A stretch of 20,538 nt of DNA, from the IMG/VR virus record IMGVR_UViG_3300021417_000055, positions 1-20,538 of that record. One strand, given 5' to 3'. The position numbers were made by a program, and so were the translations under genes. The DNA is from a virus. The notes below the pieces were generated by a model, which saw only the letters and a list, made by a program, of their open reading frames with translations, did not search any database and was not told where the DNA came from. Shown in pieces: positions 15,317 to 20,538 of this stretch (positions within the stretch are counted from its first letter, which is position 1; each line of letters opens with the position of its first letter).

Positions 15317-15355
15317 AAAAAAAAAGGCGCCGTTGGTTGGGGATTTGGCGCCTTT
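15317..15355 (-). terminator. Intrinsic terminator after the GH97 gene
   Basis: AAAGGCGCC at 15323-15331 pairs perfectly with GGCGCCTTT at 15347-15355. Read on the minus strand, the hairpin is followed by nine T residues. It lies 26 bp downstream of the glucosidase stop codon. Confidence 0.88.
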
Positions 15356-15380
15356 GGTCTCACTGGTTTATTTTTACTGT

Positions 15381-17450
15381 TTACAGCTGTTTAAACCTTA
15401 TCGCCGCACCACCAGCCGCAGCAAGGTGCAAGGTTAATGAATCTTTGCTGGTCACCTTTCTTTTACTGATATCCACGTCATAGGGGTTGGTTTGCCAATC
15501 GGCTTTTTTGCCGTCTTTGTAGATTTGCGCTTCGTAGGTTTTACCGGGTTTCAGAAAACTCAGTGGCACGGTGATATCCCGCGCCTCTTCGTTAGTAATT
15601 GCCCCTAAATACCAGTCGTTCCCTGTGTACTCACGGGCTTTACGTTCCTGGCGAGCGATAACGACATAATCCCCTACTTCGCCCTGTAAAGCCCGGGTTT
15701 GCTCCCAGTCGGTAGGCACATCCTTGATAAACTGGAATGGTGCCATTTTCGCTTCGTAGTTTTCCGGCAGGTCAGCGGCCATCTGGATGGGACTGTAAAG
15801 CACAACATATTCGGCTAACTGCTTAGCAATGGTGGTTTGCGGGCGCATGTATTTAACCCGGCCATGTTCTTCTGTGCCCCCTTGGATTGGTGGGTAATCC
15901 AGGTCGAATATGCCCGGCGTAAAGTCCATAGGGCCGGATAGCATGCGGGTAAACGCCAGCATTGGCACATGCTCGGGTGGATTCGGCGCTGCCCAGCCGG
16001 AGTTGTATTCCTGGCCGCGCGCACTTTCGCGGGCAATCCAGTTTGGATAAGTACGGCGTAGGCCAGTGTCTTTTACCGATTCATGGGTGTTAATCGAAAT
16101 ACCGTATTTCGCCGCAGTGGTAATGTTTTTAATAAAGTGATTTACCAATGGTTGACTGTCGGTATATTCAAGGCGCTTTATGCCCGTATCACCGGTCACT
16201 TTCAGACTCTGGCCGTGGGCGACATAGCCGGTTTTTATCTGCTCGACGCCCATCTTCTGATACAGTGCAAAACCGTCTTCCATCTGTGCTTCGTAGTTGG
16301 TTATTCCGCCTGAAGTTTCATGGTGCCCAATGAGCTTAACCCCCACTTTTTTGCCGTGGTCGCTGACTTTTTTGATATCAAAATCCGGGTAACTTTGGGT
16401 AAATGAGAACAGCTCTGAGTTTTGGATCCAGTCGCCATCCCAGCCTACATTCCAACCTTCTACTAACACACCGTCGAAGCCGTGCTCTGCGGCAAAGTCC
16501 ATGTAGCGCAAGGTATTTTCAGTCGTAGCGCCATGCTTTTCACCGGAGCCCCAGGTGTATTTCTGAATATGCATTCCCCACCAGATACCGATGTATTTAC
16601 CCGGGTTAATCCAGTCAACCTCACCCAGTTTATTGGGTTCGTTAAGATTAAGGGTGATGTACGAGTTGATTAACCCTGCTGCATTCGGTGCTATCTGCAC
16701 GGTGCGCCATGGCGTAGTAAAACTGCCTTGCTTGCGAACTTTAATGCCGTCCGCACGTGGGGCTAAATCAGCTTCAAAGCGCCCCAGCACCTGCCAGTCG
16801 AGGCTCATGCCTGCATAATCCACCAGCGCTGCCTCATGAATTGCCAGGTGCGTGCCGTCATCCAGTTTTATGGTCATAGGTGTGCTGGCTTTGCCTACAT
16901 CCTGCAACCGGGTCTCGCGATACAAATATTCCTGACGGTCATAACCCTGCCCCGGGATCCAGTAAGCGGTAGCCGTATGCGAATCGATAATCGAAAACTC
17001 GGTCATTTCACGGGTGATATCACGCTGCCCGTCGGCAATTACGTGATAACGAAAGCCAATGCCGTCATCAAATACCCGTACCTGCACGTTAAAGGCATTA
17101 TCGGCATCATTCTTATCGGTAAATTTAACCACCAACTCATTGTAGTGGTTGCGAATGAGGCGTTGCTCACCCCAGGGTTGCTCCCAGGTACTGTCTTCAC
17201 TGCTGCGGCTAACCTCACTGACCTTAAGGTGGCGATACATTTATTTGGCCTTCGCAAAAGCAAAACCCAGGCGCGCCGGGCGCATGATCTGCTTACCGTT
17301 GTAGTCCACGGTGTACTGGGCGTAATCGTTTTTATCGGTAAAGGTAAATGTAATATCACCGTCTGGTGAGGCTACCGAAACGTCAGTAGCCTGTGCAGTA
17401 AAACTCAGCAGTGAGAGAGCCGACAAATATAAAGCGGTAGCCAGGCGCAT
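15381..17450 (-). pseudogene. Glycoside hydrolase family 97 alpha-glucosidase, split by an in-frame stop
   Basis: Read through one TAA at 17241-17243, this is a full-length GH97 enzyme (about 689 residues, compared with 650-740 usual). GH97 members cleave alpha-glucosides in the periplasm. ATG 17450 with GGAAG upstream gives a signal peptide (MRLATALYLSALSLLSFTAQA). The N-terminal beta-domain continues across the stop into STWEQPWGEQ, the family's typical segment. The downstream 619-aa frame keeps the (beta/alpha)8 barrel (FDGVLVEGWNVGWDGDW, GHHETSGG). It also keeps the glutamates in THES and RGQE, 24 residues apart as I recall for the SusB catalytic pair, which points to an inverting enzyme. 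A C-terminal beta-sandwich follows. The downstream frame opens with ATG right after the stop, so reinitiation is possible, but that product would lack a signal peptide. Either a nonsense mutation or a sequencing error explains this. Confidence 0.8.
17241..17243 (-). other. In-frame TAA splitting the GH97 frame
   Basis: The codons before (GFAFAKAK) and after (MYRHLKVSEV) the stop are in the same frame and both fit the GH97 N-terminal domain. A single base change, for example AAA, CAA or GAA to TAA, would account for it; no frameshift is needed. Confidence 0.85.
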
Positions 17451-17491
17451 AGTTGCTTCCTTATCAGGTTTTAATACCCAATAAGATAGCA

Positions 17492-17507
17492 ACTTAATCG
17501 ATTAAGT
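17492..17507. promoter_or_regulatory. Perfect 16-bp palindrome, LacI-type operator
   Basis: ACTTAATCGATTAAGT is its own reverse complement with a central CG, the usual form of LacI-family operators. It lies 41 bp upstream of the GH97 start, where a sugar-responsive repressor would control the glucosidase. The regulator gene is not in the window. Confidence 0.6.
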
Positions 17508-17584
17508 AAAGTTTTAGATGTAAATTTTAAACAATAAATTTACAAGTAATTGTGGCACTTTAAAAAATAATCGAAAGGAATACT

Positions 17585-18184
17585 TTACTCGCTGTCGTCT
17601 TTACCGTCTGCGGATATACGACTCGCCACAGCGCCTGCCTGCCCTTTGTACTTGGCGTCAATTCGGGCATTGTAGGGTTTTTCTGCAGACTGGCTGAGTA
17701 CTTCAAAACTCAGCGCACCAATTTTCATTAGTGGGCGTAACGCCAGTGGTAACTTACCGCTGTTGTAAAACTCCAGGACAATATTACCCGACCAGCCAGG
17801 GTCAATACGATGAGCGGTTACATGCACCATCAACCCAAGGCGAGCCAGTGAGGACCGTCCGTCAAGCCAGCCTACGATATTGTCTGGCAAGGTGACTGAT
17901 TCATGAGTAATGGCCAGGGCCAGCTCTTTAGGATGGAGAAAAAAAGCTTTGTCTTCCGACAGTTCAATTTCGTCGCTCATTACCGACTCAAGGGCGGCCT
18001 GCACCTGCGATTTAGGCCCGCTTAAATCAATGTATGGTGCGGCGTGATCTTCGAATACACGAAATTTATTGCCCAGACGAATATCCACCGTGAGGCCGCT
18101 GATCTGATCGTAATCAGGTTGCGGATCGATTTTAATTTTGCCGTCTTGCAGGTACTTATAAATATCGCGATCACAAAGACGCAT
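17585..18184 (-). CDS. dcd: dCTP deaminase
   Basis: The 199-aa enzyme deaminates dCTP to dUTP, the main source of dUMP for thymidylate synthesis in enterics and relatives. The sequence tracks E. coli Dcd closely: MRLCDRDI start, [44 protein letters not shown], then the catalytic-Glu motif [16 protein letters not shown]. The ATG at 18184 is chosen because the family begins MRLCDRD. An upstream GTG at 18229 would add 15 unconserved residues. The C-terminus carries a short acidic tail (DGKDDSE). The enzyme is cytoplasmic and a homotrimer in the family. Its nearness to mrp is common in gammaproteobacteria; here a PEP-CTERM gene lies between them. Confidence 0.97.
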   Translation of the reverse strand: MRLCDRDIYKYLQDGKIKIDPQPDYDQISGLTVDIRLGNKFRVFEDHAAPYIDLSGPKSQVQAALESVMSDEIELSEDKAFFLHPKELALAITHESVTLPDNIVGWLDGRSSLARLGLMVHVTAHRIDPGWSGNIVLEFYNSGKLPLALRPLMKIGALSFEVLSQSAEKPYNARIDAKYKGQAGAVASRISADGKDDSE

Positions 18185-18321
18185 GAGATAGTCCAGAATA
18201 TATAGTAGTGCGCCATTATCCTTACTCACACGAATACATTCAATGGATTAACCGGCTTTTTTGGTATTGAAAAGGAAAATTAATGCGGAAAGGTTAACCC
18301 TGATTTCGCGAGTCATCAAAG

Positions 18322-18346
18322 AGCAGGCAATTAATTATTACCTGCT
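18322..18346 (-). terminator. Possible weak terminator after the PEP-CTERM gene
   Basis: AGCAGG at 18322-18327 pairs with CCTGCT at 18341-18346 downstream of the PEP-CTERM stop. On the minus strand only CTTTG follows, so it is a weak candidate. Confidence 0.35.
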
Positions 18347-18365
18347 ATTTGAGAGAAAATGCTAT

Positions 18366-19082
18366 TTAAGCGCGAATGCGCTTTGATCTTGCAATACCCA
18401 TTAAACCAATAAAGAGCAGCGCCAAAGTTGCCGGTGCAGGGGCTGGAGTAGCCTCAGGATCAGTTGCTTCAACTTCAGCAGAGAAGTTATCAATACCCAC
18501 GGTATTGTTCCAGCCGCCAATTCCAATACTGCTACCAAGCAGATTTACAGGAACATCACTTTTTACTACTTGGTAATCACTAACACCGTCAAAATCCACA
18601 TCGAAATCAATTTGAAGGTCGGTGTTAAATAAAGATAATGTCATGCGAAGCGAGGTTACCGCCGTACCTGGGAATACATCGAAATCCGATTCAGTCCACA
18701 AAGGGTTGCCTGTGCCGTTTGAACCAAAATAATAACCAACACGTTCAAAACCAGCAATTGAATCCTGACTTTGTAATTTTACATACAAGCTGTTAGTTGA
18801 ATCTGCAAAACCCAAAACCAGCGCGCCGTAGCCGTCGTCCGCAGACAGATGGTAAAAGTCAGCGTAAATGTTCGAAGAAGTCACGCCATTGTAAACAGAT
18901 GCTCCTACGCCCTGACAAACAGCTTGGTTAGAAATGATTTGACAGCTACCAGTGTCATTGGTCCAGTCGGCACCTAAAGAAGCAGTATCGGCTCTATCGA
19001 AGCTATCGATAAGCGTTGCGTTTGCAACCATGCTCAGTGTTGTTAAGCCTGCGACGAGTATTAATTTGGTCAAGTTTTTCAT
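18366..19082 (-). CDS. PEP-CTERM sorting-domain surface protein
   Basis: The 238-aa protein has a signal peptide (MKNLTKLILVAGLTTLSMVANA, cleavage near residue 22). A beta-rich, Asp/Gly/Ser-rich body follows, resembling a concanavalin-like or Calx-type shell. The C-terminus is a canonical exosortase signal: APAPATLALLFIGLMGIARSKR, that is, a Pro-Ala-Pro motif, a hydrophobic helix and a basic end. The family is processed by exosortase and displayed at the surface or in extracellular polysaccharide; no exosortase gene is in the window. ATG 19082 has AAGG 10-13 nt upstream. Two Cys in the N-terminal body may form a disulphide. A sigma-54-type promoter lies 65 bp upstream. Ligand and function are unknown. 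Confidence 0.85.
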   Translation of the reverse strand: MKNLTKLILVAGLTTLSMVANATLIDSFDRADTASLGADWTNDTGSCQIISNQAVCQGVGASVYNGVTSSNIYADFYHLSADDGYGALVLGFADSTNSLYVKLQSQDSIAGFERVGYYFGSNGTGNPLWTESDFDVFPGTAVTSLRMTLSLFNTDLQIDFDVDFDGVSDYQVVKSDVPVNLLGSSIGIGGWNNTVGIDNFSAEVEATDPEATPAPAPATLALLFIGLMGIARSKRIRA

Positions 19083-19146
19083 GTTACAACTACCTTGTTT
19101 AGTTTATGCAAATAAAACGGGATTTTGTAAAATTCAAACTTGGTTG

Positions 19147-19163
19147 TACAACAACTGTGCCAA
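19147..19163 (-). promoter_or_regulatory. Sigma-54-type (-24/-12) promoter of the PEP-CTERM gene
   Basis: The minus strand reads TTGGCACAGTTGTTGTA, matching the RpoN consensus YTGGCACGRNNNTTGCW at all but two fixed positions with correct spacing. The -12 element is TTGT instead of TTGC. It sits 65 bp before the PEP-CTERM start. In other bacteria, exosortase-linked genes are often driven by RpoN with the PrsK/PrsR two-component pair. Confidence 0.55.
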
Positions 19164-19290
19164 AATAAATAAACCAATAAATATCAGGTACATGGATAAT
19201 TGACGTTTAATTTTCAAACAGAAAGTGTAAAAAAACTGGGCACTTCCAATTTCAATGAAACAGACAGTAACAGTCTAGAATGAGCTATGA

Positions 19291-20391
19291 CTATTTCACA
19301 TCATTAAACGCGATCGGGTCACCTTTAATGTTCTTACCCTGCTCCGCCGCTACCGGCACGGTTGTAGCCAGCTCAATTGATACTGCCCGGGCCATTTCCC
19401 GGTAAGTCTCGGCCAGCGGACTGCCTGGTTCGCTAACCAACAGTGGCTGCCCGGAACCGGCGTGTTCACGGATGCGCACGTCCAGCGGTAGCGCCCCTAA
19501 CAGCGGTAAATTGTAGCGTTCTGCTAATAAGTTGCCGCCATCTTTGGCAAAAATATACTCTTTATGCCCACAAGCCGTGCACTGATAAAAGCTCATATTC
19601 TCCACCAGCCCCAGCACCGGAATATTGACCTTATTAAACATGGCAATGCCTTTCTGGGCATCGGCAATGGCTAAGTCCTGCGGCGTTGTTACTATCACCG
19701 CTGCGGTTAACGGCACCTGTTGTGCCATGGTGAGCTGTATATCGCCGGTGCCCGGGGGCATATCCACAATAAGGTAATCCAGCACCGGCCACAGGGTTTC
19801 ATTAATGATTTGCGAAAGCGCTTTACTGGCCATGGGGCCGCGCCATATGGCTGCATCTTCTGCAGGCACCAGATAGCCAATCGAGTTTGCCACCATACCG
19901 TGGGCCTCTAAAGGCTGCATATGTTTATTATCCGCAGTTGCCGGACGTTCGCTAACATTTCCCAACATAATAGGCACAGATGGGCCATAGATGTCAGCAT
20001 CAAGGATCCCCACTCTGGCCCCTTCCTGCATGAGTGCAAAGGCCAGGTTGATACTGGTGGTCGATTTACCCACTCCGCCCTTGCCGGAGGCAACCGCAAT
20101 AATGTTGCGAATGTTAGTAACCGGAGGTTTTGCGGTTTGCCCGCTGTGGATTTGGGTTTTAAAACTCAACCTGGTGCTAAGCTTTTTATTATCCAGCGCT
20201 TGTGCAAGGCCGGCTTCAACAAACGGCCATTGGCTCTGATTAGCAAAGGGAAAGGTAATGGTAATCGTGCCTTCATCTTCGGCACACCATGGCAATACCT
20301 CGTCTTTATCTACCACAAAATAGTTGCTCAAATAATCAACTACACACTGAAGTATCGCCGAGGGTTTGGAAGACTTTCGCGAAAAAAACAT
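19291..20391 (-). CDS. apbC: Mrp/ApbC-type iron-sulfur cluster carrier ATPase
   Basis: The 366-aa P-loop protein of the Mrp/NBP35 family (also called mrp) binds and delivers Fe-S clusters to apo-proteins in the cytoplasm. A short N-terminal MIP18/DUF59-like region (about 1-85) precedes the deviant Walker A motif ASGKGGVGKST at about 101-111. LDADIYGPSVP and IVDMPPGTGDIQLT follow. The family's CxxC reads QCTACGH. Its length and motifs are normal. ATG 20391 has an AGG ribosome site. It is transcribed away from a gene starting at 20512, the same divergent layout as mrp and metG in E. coli. Confidence 0.96.
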   Translation of the reverse strand: MFFSRKSSKPSAILQCVVDYLSNYFVVDKDEVLPWCAEDEGTITITFPFANQSQWPFVEAGLAQALDNKKLSTRLSFKTQIHSGQTAKPPVTNIRNIIAVASGKGGVGKSTTSINLAFALMQEGARVGILDADIYGPSVPIMLGNVSERPATADNKHMQPLEAHGMVANSIGYLVPAEDAAIWRGPMASKALSQIINETLWPVLDYLIVDMPPGTGDIQLTMAQQVPLTAAVIVTTPQDLAIADAQKGIAMFNKVNIPVLGLVENMSFYQCTACGHKEYIFAKDGGNLLAERYNLPLLGALPLDVRIREHAGSGQPLLVSEPGSPLAETYREMARAVSIELATTVPVAAEQGKNIKGDPIAFNDVK

Positions 20392-20511
20392 ACAATACCT
20401 GCAAATTTATCGGTTAGATAAGATTAACTCATACAAAAACAATGCAAAAAAAGCGCTTTTCCGCTAGTATTTGCGCCATTTCCAATAGCAATTAGCCGAA
20501 CGAATTATTCT

Positions 20512-20538
20512 ATGTCTGAACAGAGTCAGCTGACTAAC
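20512..20538 (+). CDS. metG: 5' end of a divergent gene, probably metG
   Basis: Only nine codons are inside the window (MSEQSQLTN), opening with ATG 20512. The identity is inferred from position: methionyl-tRNA synthetase is the usual divergent neighbour of mrp/apbC in gammaproteobacteria. The visible residues do not themselves show a synthetase motif. The 120-bp intergenic region must hold both promoters. Confidence 0.4.

Noticed and set aside
16836-17369. 177-codon plus-strand ORF
   Set aside because: It is antisense to the GH97 gene, which has clear family motifs on the other strand.
19921-20421. 166-codon plus-strand ORF
   Set aside because: It is antisense to the well-conserved mrp/apbC gene; it has no family features.
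1-20538. CRISPR array, rRNA, retron or diversity-generating element
   Set aside because: No regularly spaced repeat-spacer array, rRNA-like sequence, reverse transcriptase motif or template/variable repeat pair was seen.

Overview
The window looks like a gammaproteobacterial chromosome, most likely from the Alteromonadales. This is an inference from the dcd - mrp/apbC - (divergent, probably metG) gene order, a PEP-CTERM surface protein and a GH97 alpha-glucosidase. The right third is ordinary host sequence. The middle is an 11.2-kb integrated phage satellite, and the left end is an AT-rich accessory flank.

Left flank (1-2637): a possible insertion-sequence end carries two 21-nt repeats and abuts a truncated protein with family-A DNA polymerase palm motifs. 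A bidirectional terminator follows. Next comes a leftward pair of genes, a small basic protein with a Cys/His tail and a three-helix membrane protein. The flank ends with a weak ORF and two operator-like palindromes spaced 20 bp apart.

Satellite (2638-13860): an exact 48-bp direct repeat bounds the element. The right copy is the 3' part of an intact tRNA-Pro(GGG) gene. The left copy is a tRNA fragment next to a P4-type tyrosine integrase. Three copies of GTGCAACA(C/T) lie just inside each end and are probable integrase arm sites. Reading rightward: integrase, an unknown 195-aa protein, an AlpA-like regulator, two unknown small proteins, and a primase/RepA-type helicase closed by a strong terminator. 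A two-gene cargo cassette follows: an exported NUC-family endonuclease and a membrane-anchored coiled-coil protein. From the right end, reading leftward, are an HK97-type major capsid protein, prohead protease, portal and a P27-type small terminase. No large terminase, head-tail connector or tail gene is present. This matches a capsid-forming phage-inducible chromosomal island (cf-PICI), but with a shortened morphogenesis module. The likely logic is integration in tRNA-Pro, AlpA-controlled excision, self-replication, building its own capsid, and borrowing at least the packaging motor and tail from a helper phage.

Host segment (13815-20538): tRNA-Pro(GGG), an exported serine hydrolase, a GH97 alpha-glucosidase split by one in-frame stop and preceded by a perfect LacI-type palindrome, dcd, a PEP-CTERM protein with a good sigma-54 promoter match, mrp/apbC, and the first nine codons of a divergent gene at the edge.

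The most promising undescribed item is the nuclease plus membrane coiled-coil cassette (8029-10183). It sits where many satellites carry anti-phage cargo.
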